Shown here: positions 33,089 to 52,743 of the stretch, piece after piece | Numbering within the stretch: position 1 is the first letter of the stretch | How the letters are laid out: each line of letters begins with the position of its first letter | Origin: Edaphochlamys debaryana | Taxonomy: Eukaryota; Chlorophyta; Chlorophyceae; Chlamydomonadales | Assembly: GCA_016858145.1 (NCBI GenBank) | Contig: JAEHOE010000016.1 | Span: 1,289,925 to 1,353,924, forward strand | DNA length: 64,000 nucleotides | Direction: 5' to 3' | Notes under the pieces: model-generated | The model's database searches: none | Seen by the model: only the letters and a program-made list of their open reading frames with translations | What the model was told of the DNA's origin: nothing | Made by a program: the position numbers and the translations under genes

Positions 33089-36000
33089 ATGCGGCTCTTG
33101 TACCGCTTGCTATTGATATGGCTTATAGCAGGTGCGCTTGCGCGACGTAATGCCACTGACTTGCCGTCGCGCCGGTACCGGCCATACACTGGCATGGACC
33201 TTCCCTCTTCGCAGCTGCGCTCGCCGAGGAGGAGCTAGAAGAGGTGCTCATAGGCTGGAAGGGCGAGACGTATTCTAAAGACAGGGACATCGGAAAGGTA
33301 AGCGGTCCCGAGTGCTGCTGCTGCAACAGTCGGGGTTCGACACACGCTTCGTTTTCCCTGCCCCCCCCCCTCCCCCCGGCTCAGATAGCCGAGCCGGTGA
33401 TTCGAGCAAAAAGTGAAGCTAGCTCGGTCAGTTCTGTGACGGACGACGTGCCAGACATCAGGGAGGGCCCTGAACCCTGGTAAGGGGGCCTGTGGGGAGG
33501 ATTCGCCCGACCGCGTCCGCTTCAAGTCCTCTGACCCTTTCTCCGCTGGCTTCGGCGGCCCTTCCGCTCTGTGCTCCCCCCCCAACAAACCCCATCCAAA
33601 CTGCTTCACCCTGTCCTGTGCGTTCGCAACCCGCAGGGTGGAGACCATCTCATGGAATCCGCGGGCGTTCATCCACCACAACTTCCTGACGCCGGCGGAG
33701 TGTGACCACCTGGTGGAGATCGGCTCCAAGCGGGTGGGCCCGGACGGGGCCTGGCCGGGGCCTGGACGGGCCTGATGGGACCTGGACGGGACCGATGCGC
33801 GTGGGGTTCAAGGCCGGGCCTTCTGGTGAGCTCCTGCCATGGGGCCCCATAGCCCTCAACCTGCGTTGCCCCCTCAGGTTAGCCGCTCCCTAGTCATCGA
33901 CTCGGCGACGGGTCAGGCAAAGCTGGACCAAATCCGGACCAGCTATGGAGCGGCGTTCGGGTAAGCGGGGTTCAGCGCGCCATCAAGACCGGCCACCTGT
34001 AGCCCAGGGCCAGGGCGGACCCGTAGTCCGGCCGGCCGCAGCGCAAGAGGGCCACTCGGAATTTTGCGGAGAAAGTGCAGGAGGTTCACAGGAGCAGGCA
34101 TTGCAAGCTCGCTCCTTCACTTCGAACTCCGCTCCTCCCAGGCGCGGGGAGGACCCGGTCATTGCGGAGATTGAGGAGCGGATAGCGGAGTGGACGCACC
34201 TGCCCCCAGAGTATGCGGAGCCGATGCAGGTGAGGGCGTGTGGAGCCGGGTCTGGGGGCCTCGAGGAGCCCAAAGGTGCGGGGTGGGGTCAGGGTTCGTG
34301 GGCTGTGCTCAACCCCACGGGTATGCACCTGCGCTAGAGAGCGCAGAGACCATGCGGGTGCGGCAGGGTGGGTGTGGCCTTGGGGTTACCTGGCTAGCCC
34401 CTGGGGGCAGTTGGGCCCATGGCCTGACCCGGACTCTCACCCCGTAGATCCACCGCAGCAACCATGTTGGCGCCTTTTGCTCCCTTACTTGCCTGAAATG
34501 CCTGCCTGCCCGCCTCCCCCTCCACCAGATCCTGCGCTACGTGGACGGACAGAAGTACGACGCACATTGGTGAGCTGCTGTGCGGGGGCCGCCCCTGTGT
34601 GTGCGTCAGCAGGGGGGAGTGGAGGCACCTTGTTAGCGGCTATCCTGGCAGAGGAGGAATTGACGGTCTCCTCGCATGCTCCCGCAGGGATTGGTTCGAC
34701 GATCCCGTACACCACCGTCAGTACCTGGCGGAGGGCAACCGCTACGCCACCGTGGTGCTGTACCTGTCCAGTAAGTGTGCAGTACAGATGAGTGCCGTAC
34801 TTGACTTATCGACGTGCTCAACCAGGGCACAGAAGTGTACGGACGATGAGCGTTGTCACGTGTTCCCGTGTCCCCCGGGACCAAGGCACGGACATGCACC
34901 CACGCCCCGCACGCTACCCCTAGCGTCTGGCACGCAACGCCGAACCAATCAGGGAATGCGTGTTACCACGTGCCCCGCAGATGTGGAGGAGGGCGGCGAG
35001 ACCAACCTGCCCCTGGCGGACCCCATCGACGCAGTGGCGCAGGTGCGGCACGGGGCCGGGAGGAAGATGGGATTGGAAGCGCACATGCCATGGCTGCAGA
35101 CCAGCAGAGCAGCTGGGCCGCATGGCGAGACTCCCTCACATAAACATAGAGCTGTCTGTTGGGCTTGTGTTGAAACTCGCACCCTTGCACAACTCCGCTT
35201 GGACCAATGGGTAATGCGACGGGGTCCCGTTGCGCACCCTCCTCATCTTACCTCCCCCTTCCCTCCGCCTTTCAGGACCCCAAGAACTTCAACCTCACAC
35301 AGTGTGCCTCGGATCAGGGACTCAGCGTCAAGCCCCACAAGGGCGACGTAAGCCGGGGGAAGTCCTGGAGAGAGGCGCGCGATGTGGATGATGGGAACAA
35401 TACTAGTAGTGCTTTCAAGGCATTGGCCCCGGGCAGACTCGCTCCTGGAGCACGACCTCCCCCGCCCTCGCCCCCCTCCACCCCTCCACCCCAGGCCCTG
35501 CTGTTCTATGACATGGACATCATGGGGCAGGTGCGTGCGGGCCTTGTTGGGCGAGGAGGTCTGGGCCGTGCGGCGGGACGTGGCATGTGCGGAAGGCGGA
35601 ATGCGCCCATTCGCCACCCATGGCTGCAGCCAAGCGCTCCGCCGCCCCTCAGCTCCTCTCCTTCGGGGCCCTCGGGCCTCGGCCCCTCCACTGCTCCGCA
35701 GGTCGGCGACCGACGCACGCTGCACACCGCCTGCCCCGCCGTCCGGGTATGTGGGGACCCCCGGGCGGGGCCGCTGCTCAGCTGTCCAGCGCAGCGGGTG
35801 GGGCAGCGCCCTGCAAGGAAAGTTCCGGAATGGCCCGGCCCAGGCCCCCCACCAGACCCGGCCGAGCGCCTCCGTCCAGGCGGCGCTGAGAGAAAGCGAG
35901 GTAGCACCTACGAGCCCTGCAAGGACAGTTCCAGCATCGCAAGGTCTAGGGCCCCCAGCCACCAGGGCCCGGCCGAGCACCTTCCTCCCATGGCCATGGT

Positions 36001-36612
36001 ACCGACCTCCCCTTTGTCCCGCCTCCCCACAGGGCACCAAGTGGACCGCGACCAAGTGGATCCACAACAAGCCGTACATGGGCCGGTACGACGCGCTGGG
36101 CACCGCGGGGCGCTGCTTGGACTCCCACGCGGACTGTGCGGCGCTGGTGGCGGCGGGCGAGTGTACCAGCAACATGGACAAGGTGGGCCTGGGGTGGGGC
36201 TGCGGCTGCTGGGCCTGAGGGCCTGCGAGGGGCCTGGTGGTCTGGTCCGGGTCTGGTTGGTCTCGTTCTGGGCGCAAGGCTGGGAGAGTACGGTATGTGC
36301 CAGGACAGGTTTTGTAAGTTGCACGTGTGCTGAAGGTGACGCCGCGCCACGTCTTCGCCCGCCGCCTGCAACACCCGCCCTCCCATGCACCACCACTGAG
36401 CGCACTCTTTTCCCCATGTGCGCCTGCAGATGGTGGGCGTTACGGGCATCTGCCGCAAGTCCTGCGGCGACTGCCACGACTGCGCCAAGGGGGACGTCCT
36501 GTGCGAGCGCTACAACATGCGCAGCCTGGTGCGGGCGCGCATGGCCAAGAAGAGCGGCGGGAGTGGAGGGGGCAGAGCCAGCGTGCGGGGGAGCACGCAC
36601 GTCGGAAACTAG
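33089..36612 (+). CDS. Prolyl 4-hydroxylase with C-terminal ShKT domain
   Basis: Fourteen exons: 33089-33131, 33215-33297, 33385-33479, 33637-33733, 33878-33960, 34142-34229, 34529-34569, 34688-34770, 34981-35042, 35276-35347, 35495-35530, 35702-35746, 36033-36182, 36430-36612. They encode 386 residues. The enzyme hydroxylates peptidyl proline using Fe(II), O2 and 2-oxoglutarate; in algae this prepares wall glycoproteins for O-glycosylation. Residues 1-18 form a signal peptide (LLYRLLLIWLIAAALA). The 2OG-Fe(II) core runs from about 80 to 290. Iron ligands are H176 and D178 in the HWDWFDD segment and H269 in RTLHTACPA; K279 in GTKWTATKW is the expected 2-oxoglutarate anchor. An ShKT module follows with six cysteines at 304, 311, 320, 334, 338 and 341. 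The basic Gly/Ser tail has a duplicated remnant at 39988. A secreted pherophorin-like gene follows 542 bp downstream. Confidence 0.93.
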
Positions 36613-37154
36613 ACACGGGCGGCAAGCTGGGGGGCGAGCGGGGGTACCTGCTGGAACCTGAAAGCGCGGCGCCCCCACGGGGGGGGGCTTCACCGTACGT
36701 GTGGAGTGTTGCTATGTCCTCTAAGCTTCCGGGGCTGGTATCCTCTGGGACTATCGACTCGAACCGAGAGAGGGCCGATGGGTCCGCATGGTCCCCGACG
36801 AAGCAGGTCGTTATGGCTAGTCTGTCATTTGGTGCTGGGTACGGGTACGGGCGGGTACGCAGCGGAGTGTACCGGGGACACACCGGCCCGCCAAATTTTA
36901 TAAACCTGAGTCCATGAACACCGCACGTTGTGCATTACGCAAACATGAATTAGTTAGGGGAGGTCTCGCATGAGGCACTCGAGACTGCCTTCTGAACTGG
37001 ACAGCGCATGCGTACGGCGGTTGCGCTCGGCTTTGCTCAAAAGCCCGAACCTCAGCCGCGCACAGGTACCGACGTGTTGCGCTTGACTTCATCTCGCGAC
37101 CGCCCTATATAGTTCAGCGAGTTTAGCACCGGGTTAGCCTGCCCCGCCCGCGCG
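36613..37154. other. Intergenic between P4H and pherophorin-like gene
   Basis: P4H 3' untranslated region and the promoter of the next gene. No coding exon seen. The TATA-like site is listed separately. Confidence 0.5.
37105..37112 (+). promoter_or_regulatory. TATA-like element CTATATAG
   Basis: A T/A-rich CTATATAG in otherwise GC-rich DNA, 43 bp before the ATG at 37155. This spacing would leave a 5' untranslated leader of roughly 15-20 nt. Confidence 0.5.
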
Positions 37155-39713
37155 ATGGCCGCGCAACACGAACCCCTGCGCCTCAGCGCCACGCGACTAC
37201 TCCTGTGTGGCGCGCTGCTGCTATCGGCTGCATCTGCGCTGACGGCCGTCGCGGGTGAGGTTCGCCGCGGGGGCAATGCCCGTGCATCGCAACCCGCGAC
37301 GCGACGACACGCGACGACGAGAGATAGACCGCTACTAAATGCTCGCTTGTTGGGAAGCCGGACGTTTTGGTCTAGGTGCCTAGTCGAACGGCAGCACGAA
37401 CCCGCCGGACCATGCCGACCTACCCTCTAGTCCCACACGTCTCCTGCCGCTGCCAACCCCGCGCGGGCACGTACGCCCTACCTCCAACTAAGCCGACAAT
37501 ACCTTCGTCAGCAGGTACGTGCGCGCCAAGGAGTATCCGTTGTGAAGTGTACTGCCTCGCGCCAAGCTTGCGCACCCACCCGCCGCCCCGCACTTCGTCT
37601 CTGCTGTTCGGCCCTGCTGTTCACCTCTCAAACCCCGCCCTGCTGTTCACAGCACCAACTTTCCTTACAGCGCCTGTCGACTGAGTGCCTCATGCGACGC
37701 CATGCCTTACAAGTTGAAGCTGACCGAGATTTTCCTCGACTACTTCTGCTTGACGCTCACCTCCAACCCCGTCACCGGAAAGCCGGCGTCCGAATGCGCC
37801 GCGAGGCCCCTCACGGAGCTGCGAGTCAGCACACGTGAGTTGCGCAAGGACAGGCCAGTCCTTCACAGTCACAGGAATTGACAGCATCACGGACGAGCCG
37901 CGGAGCGAGGAAGGGATGACAGGGACTTGCAGGGACGCACCGCCTAAACTTGACCTTGGCCTTCCACCCCTGTGCCCTACCTGCTTGGCTTCGCAGCTGT
38001 CGGTTTTGGCGTGCTCAACACGAGCACCAAGCTGTACGAGCTTTGGCCGCAGGTGAGAGCCTGCGGTGTACTGTAGAGCCCAGCTCGCTCGTGCCAAACA
38101 TGCTTCTAGGTACCTAGCGAAACCCTGCTTATGCTTGCTGGTCCTCATCAGTCCTCTTCCCTGCCCCCGCCTCCCCAGCTCACGTCCACCGCCCCGCTGT
38201 ACGCCCTGTCCGGCGGCGCCGAGTGGTTCGTGGACCCAGCTACCGGCGCCTCCTACATCCGCATGCCGCTCACCGGCACCACCCCCGCCCAGTTGGCGGC
38301 GGGCGTCAAGTTCTGCGTGTCAATCCCGGCTTGGCCATGCTCGAGCTCCCTCACACCTTGCCAGCCGGCCTGGTTTGAGACGTATAATTCTTATCTATAC
38401 CCTGCTCCTCCGCCGATTGAGCTCATCACTGCGGACGAGGTGTTGATTACGTCATACGAGCTGACTGACGAGCCCGTTAACAGTGAAGGAATCCATCCTA
38501 CCCGCTCCGTCTACTCACGGCAATTCCAGTACTCTGTCGTGCAGGGCCCTGCGCCCGCGGCCCCCGCCTGCGGCCCCGTGTGCAGCGGCAACTACATGTA
38601 TTCTACCCAGAACTTTTATGACGGCGACATCCTTGTGAATGGCGGCGGCACTTACAGGTTAGGGAGGGGGGGCGAGCGGGTGCCAGACGAAGGGAGCGTT
38701 GCCATGGCCCCCGCCCAACCAAGCGGCACAGTACTAGCCATCTAAAGCCCTGACATCGCCCCTCGGTGCCGAGCCGTTGGTCAATTGACGGGTCGGGGTC
38801 CGTGGCATGGTTGATGGTACCCGACCAACGTGGGCCACCGGGAGTGCTGTGCGCGCCCATGGATAGAGCACACGGTCAGCAGTCCAGCGCAACGCGAAAG
38901 GCATAAAATGGAGTACGTACAGGGCTTATACGACAGTGTCGTACATTGTACGGGTCGGTCGGTCGTCGGTCCCGGCGGGTCGGGGAACTTTGGGCATGAT
39001 ATCGGGCAACTTTGATTGTACCCCCCCTGCATTGCCCGCCAGATCAAGCCACAAGTGATCCCCCCCCTTCAAACCTCCCCCGCCCCCCTCTGCCTTGACC
39101 GCAGCACCTGTGCCGCTACCGTGTCCACGACGGGCTGCGTTAACGCGTGAGTCATGGACGAGCAACTAGAAAAGAGCGCTGCATGCGCGGCTCAGGCACG
39201 GCCTGCTCCAACCTCCCTCGTCCCTCCCCTGCTACCCTGATTTCCCCCACCCCACAGCCTTACCAACGGCTGCCGCTTCAGCACGGCCTACATCAACCAC
39301 TTTGCTCTGAACAACCCCCAGGGTTGCATCAAGTGCACCACCAACGCATACGGTGAGGGGCTTCAGTTGCTGTCTGGGGGGTAAGGGTTGGGGGCATGCG
39401 CTATCGGCAGTGTCAGACCTGGGATGCACTTGGTTGCTTGCCGGCACAGCATGTGTAGCAGCCCTCCCCGTAGTGCCGCCCTTTCCCATAGAAGAGACGT
39501 TCGGCGGGCCTATTACCGTGGCGTGATGTACCTGTCTTCCTCTGACTGCAGTGCGTGCCCGCCCACCCTGCCTTCCCTGCAACCCTCCTCCCCTCCTCTC
39601 GCCTTCCGCAATTCGTTAGACGATAGTAACCGCCCTCCCGCCGCCCCCCCCCACCCCGCCCCCCAGGCTGGTGCGGCACCGGCAGCACCGCCACGTACTG
39701 CTGCGCCGTCTAA
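37155..39713 (+). CDS. Secreted Cys-rich pherophorin-like protein
   Basis: Exon 1 (37155-37254) encodes a clear signal peptide (ATRLLLCGALLLSAASA). Later exons join in phase: one ending at 37834 (starting around 37645-37680), then 37997-38052, 38179-38657, 39105-39146, 39258-39352 and 39667-39713 (TAA). The link from exon 1 to the second is unresolved: phases differ, so a small exon may lie in 37260-37640. The frame around 37650-37720 reads FPYSACRLSASCDAMPYKL, like the FPYCxC...PYxL start of the pherophorin domain. DYFCLTL, SECAARPLTELRV and GVKFCVSIP match later parts. Pherophorins are extracellular-matrix glycoproteins of volvocine algae. The C-terminal part is Cys-rich (CAAT, GCIKC, GWCGTGSTATYCCAV) and less typical. 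P4H lies just upstream, the enzyme type that modifies such proteins. Confidence 0.55.
38745..39029 (-). mobile_element. Inverted, diverged relative of the hAT-like element in an intron
   Basis: Read on the minus strand, this begins with CAGGGGGGGG (terminal end at 39029). It then follows the first ~290 bp of the 40125-40837 element with many substitutions, including the GACCGACGACCGACCGACC block and the AATTGACGGGTCGG segment. The other terminus is lost or unrecognisable. It lies in the intron between exons 38179-38657 and 39105-39146. Confidence 0.65.
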
Positions 39714-39987
39714 AAGGGAGGCCGGCGACCGGAGACCCGATGCAGCGGGAGGCCCACAGCCTGCGGAAGAATGACTATAATGACACGTTAAGCTAGAGCA
39801 GGGGCAGGTTCAAGCCGGGTGCGGATTAACAGTCTGCTCCTGAAGGGCGAGAACGGTTTGAGATTGAGGGAACCTAGCAGCGCTTACCTAGCTGTCCATA
39901 GTGTTGCAGCCTATATGTATATAAGTGAACGCTTGGCTGGTCGGACCCGGCCACATGGAGCACACGGCTGGAGAGGGACTCCCAGCT
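39714..39987. other. Intergenic with strong TATA-like motif
   Basis: The 3' untranslated region of the pherophorin-like gene is expected here. TATATAAG at about 39917-39924 resembles a TATA box and sits some 70 bp before the P4H-tail fragment. No start codon in the P4H frame follows with good support. Confidence 0.35.
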
Positions 39988-40079
39988 CGGAGCTGGTGCG
40001 TGCGCGCATGGCCAGGAAGAGCGGCGGGGGCGGAGGGGGCAGAGCGAGCGTGGGGGGGAGCACGCGCATCGATAAGTAG
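39988..40079 (+). pseudogene. Duplicated fragment of the P4H 3' coding end
   Basis: This stretch matches 36521-36612, the last 30 codons of the P4H gene, at roughly 80-85% identity in the same orientation. The tail reads SELVRARMARKSGG and ends in TAG, against SLVRARMAKKSGG in the intact gene. No upstream P4H domain, iron ligand or ShKT cysteine accompanies it. It lies 45 bp before the second hAT-like copy, so it may have been carried there by a duplication involving the mobile element. Confidence 0.7.
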
Positions 40080-40124
40080 TAGGGTACAGGGGCCTGCATG
40101 CCGGGGGAGCTGGGATGGCTGAAA

Positions 40125-40837
40125 CAGGGGGGGGGGCAGGGACGAAACCCACGGACACCATGCCCCAAACCCCGGGACCCCCCCCGACCGACGACCGACC
40201 GACCCGTACAGTGTACAACACTGTCGTACAAGGCCTTCCTGTACTCCAATTTAAGCCGTCCCTGTGTCTATGTGCTCCTTCCTGCGTGCTCTATCGCTGG
40301 GCGCACACACCATGGTCGGCTGCCCAAGTTGGCCGGGAGCCAGTGACCATGCCATGGCCTCCGACCCGTCAATTGACCGTCAGCTCAGGACTGAGGGGCA
40401 ATGATATGACCGTGCTGGACATATAATGCGCGGGATGTAAGCTTGCGGGTGGCGGAGGACTTCGGGAGCACCGGGGTGACGGCCTGGGGTAGCGACGTGT
40501 GTGTCGAAGGGTTGCCATGCCGGCATGTCCCGACTTACGGGCACTGCTGGAAGGGGTTGAATGGCCCGCCAACATAAGCCCATGCCTGCTACACGCTCAG
40601 GGCATGCTTTCCGATGCCGGAGAGTGCCCTGGGCCGCTGGAACAAAATCCAAGCGGCCCCTTTGACGAAACCCACCGGGCCCCCCCGACCGACGACCGAC
40701 CGAGAACTTTGCCCCCCCATAACTTCGCAATAAACCCCCCGTTTTTTATTTCTGACACCGGATTTCGGCTCCTCTCCGCAAGCACCATCCAGTTGAGGCA
40801 TGGTGTCATTTTCGGAAAGATCTGCCCCCCCCCCCTG
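40125..40837 (+). mobile_element. hAT-like non-autonomous DNA transposon, copy 2
   Basis: The element starts CAGGGGGGGGGGCAGG and ends with a matching C-run plus CTG, giving a clean CAGGG-type terminal inverted repeat with an inner GACACCATGCC/GGCATGGTGTC pair. A perfect 8-bp target-site duplication, GGCTGAAA, flanks it at 40117-40124 and 40838-40845. This differs from the duplication at copy 1, so the two are independent insertions. The sequence is nearly identical to 699-1406, implying recent activity. No transposase frame is present. Confidence 0.8.
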
Positions 40838-40845
40838 GGCTGAAA

Positions 40846-43007
40846 AGTGCAAAGCGCAGAAGGCTTGGTTGTGCACTGAGAGGCGGTAGCGCGTGGAGGG
40901 AGCGGAAACCAAGTGCTCTGGGGGTTGTGGGGGCGGGAAAGGCCCAAGATTTGGACGGTTGAGGCGTCGAGGGGTCCAATCCGTGTGACCTGTTGGCCAG
41001 CGGAGGTGTTGACTGTCCTTGCTTCCTTATCAACCCCTTGCACCCCTGCAAAGGAGCAGTCGCGTCGCAGCGCCGCTGGGGCGCACGGGCCCGCGGCGTT
41101 GGGTCGTGACCATCAGGAAGGCTAAACGCAGTCAGCTAGGTCAGTCGTGTTAGTGGTGTGCGGCTGCGAGTACATGCAAAGTGCTACACGCTGCTACCTG
41201 TGGGTGACAATGGCTTGGGCTCGTATGCAAAGCCAAACGCAATCGCCGTACGCATGCGCTGCCCAGGTCCTTGAGCACGAGATTGCCTCCCCTAACATGG
41301 CGAGGTAGATAGCGGCTTATGCCTGCGGAAGCGCGAGGGGTTTTGGTGCGCTAAACCACCGGCGGATGCCAGGTAGATCGGGTTGCAACAGGAAGCGGCG
41401 GGGCCGGTTCGTGACTGGTTTACAAGAGCCGACCTCTCGCCCCTGCCCTGCTAGGTAGGGTGGCAGCGACGACGGGCAGCGGGGTAAACCTTCGGATGCT
41501 TTATCTTGGCACCCCCCTCGTGCGTCCACAACGCCCCCCTGCCTGGATTCGCACTCCACCAACCCATCTATCCAGCAGCAGGGGGGGGGACCGCGACTCC
41601 GACATTTAGTTCAAACCGAAGATGAGTACTGCTCTCCGAGCAAGGCGTCCCTCTTCCAGCAGGACCCCACCGACACCGACCAGCTGGTCTATCACAGACG
41701 TACCTAGCTAGGTTTCCCCATGACGCCTTGGGTGTGGGCCTCAGGCCTAAGGGCCTTTATTACTAAAACGCCGACGCAGCTCTCTTGGCCTCCCCAATGA
41801 CGCCTTGGGTGTGGGCCTCCTGTCCGCTCTGCTCAACTGCGTACCCTGCCCAACCACCGGTCCCCGTGCCGCAACGAACCGTTGTATTAGAAGCAACCCG
41901 TCCCCCGCTGCGGTCTAGTCCGTCACTCTAGCACTGCAAGCAGCTTTCAAGGGGTCGGGTTGCGCTGTGGCGTTAGTTAATCCCGGGGCTCTCACTAGGC
42001 CTACGGACCCACCTCTCAGGCTAACTGCTCCGGCAAACCGGAATCTGCTTCCCAGCTATCAAGGATGACACCCTTACCCCTCAAAGATAGATGTACGCTC
42101 TATACAAATCGGCTGTAATCCAAAAGGGTTTAGACTACCTGTACGACCCCGCCCTGGTGCTATCAAGCCGACGTGGCAACGAACGTATACACCTGGCACC
42201 CCTGGACTGCACATCTGGCAGACCTTCAGACGACAGAATGCCACAAAAGTTCATCAGGCCTTCTGACCACGCAGCATAGCTACCAAATCCCGAATGCGGG
42301 TTATCTAGATGCACTCGGACATTTTTGTATTAGACGCCTTCCCACTGTGCAAGTCTCCCCCTCCTCATGTCATCGGCCTCCCGCATAATCTGCTTGCTAA
42401 ATCGGCCCTCGACGAGTCCTACTATTGGTTACGCTTGGCATGCGTTTGCTACAAGCTCCTTGGCGGAAACTAGTCTCGACCGTACGTGGTTGAAGCGTTG
42501 CTCTTGCCACTGCGGCTACCCTTCTCCCTGTGCCATAAGAGGGACCAGCGACAGGGTTCAAACGAAAGCATGCATCGGACCTACCATACGGTACGACCAG
42601 AACCCCAACCCCATCCCCCACGGCTCAGACGAAAGCATGCAGCTAACCATACGTCCAGAACCCCAGCAAAACCGTGTGGCCCCTGCCCCTCTATCCCATG
42701 CTGTTCTATCTGTTGCGCCGATCCTCACCTGTCCGCCGGCGGCCCTTTCGCCAGCCGCGTAGCCACCAGGGTACCCAGCCAGATCACGACGGCCTTGCCC
42801 GCAGCAACGCTCGTCGTGACCGAGTGTGTGAGAGAGACCCTGTGGGCGGCGCGGGGTGGGGCCAAAAGCGTGCAAGGTGGGGCACGGCCGCGCGTAGGCT
42901 CCGTTTTGCGAAGGGATTTGGCCTTGTAATAAATAGGGAATGAGCTGACAATCGAGATTGTGATTGTTGATGCATTGGCACAGGGCTCAATGCTGGCCAA
43001 GCAGTGT
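40846..43007. other. Intergenic, no supported gene
   Basis: This 2.2-kb stretch is less GC-rich than its surroundings and has no exon-like frames. It contains two minor direct repeats: ATGACGCCTTGGGTGTGGG at about 41718 and 41797, and an ACGAAAGCATGCA-containing block at 42562 repeated 67 bp later. The right end is the 3' region of the minus-strand membrane-protein gene. Confidence 0.5.
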
Positions 43008-52225
<9,218 letters not shown>

Positions 52226-52571
52226 CTGGTAGCCAGGAGGACCGTAGCTCGGCCCGTGTAGCCCGTGCTGAGGTGGTCCTTTGACAATGGTGGTGGACGG
52301 CCGGGGGCTGTCCTTGACCCACGCCAGGGGCAACCCGGCCTTAGCTATTGCAAGTCCTATTTAGGTGAGGTTTGAAATACTTCTCCTCTGCCGCCCAAAC
52401 CAACACGTCGATCAAGTACAGCCGTCAGCCATGAAGTGTTCGTCCATATGGAATGAATAAAGAGCGTACCGGTAACGAAGTCTCAGCAACTGGCCGGACA
52501 AATGGCAGGACAAATGAATCTTCCATCACCACTCGCAACCCCACGCGCAACCACAACGACGACAACGACGG
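52226..52571. other. Junction between the surface-protein gene and the satellite
   Basis: No further exon of the minus-strand gene could be found here. One minus-strand frame starting ATGGAAGATTC (about 52533) ends at a GTACGC donor but has the wrong phase for the next exon and no signal peptide, so it was not used. Confidence 0.4.
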
Positions 52572-52697
52572 GCGGCTTGGGAGCTTGGGAGCCCACGTCG
52601 CGATGGGTGCCGAGGGGCCTTGTCCAGCCCAGTCCCTCACCGCGGTGCCCCCGGGCGGCTTGGGAGCCCAAGTCGCGATGGGTGGCCCCTCGGCAGT
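52572..52697 (-). repeat. Inverted satellite units at the array edge
   Basis: About 1.7 copies of the satellite unit in reverse orientation relative to the main array: GGCGGCTTGGGAG, CGCGATGGGTG, GTCCAGCCCAGTCCCTC occur in that order on the + strand. They are followed by a 46-bp unique spacer (52698-52743) and then the main direct array. The inverted copies are more diverged than those of the main array. Confidence 0.9.
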
Positions 52698-52743
52698 CAT
52701 CGTCCGAGGTCAAGGTGTCAGGTCAGGTTGCTATCCATCCTCG

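Noticed and set aside
52462..52535. Short minus-strand exon candidate (ATGGAAGATTC... with a GTACGC donor) as the first exon of the giant membrane protein
   Set aside because: It ends in phase 0 while the next exon needs phase 1, and it encodes no signal peptide.
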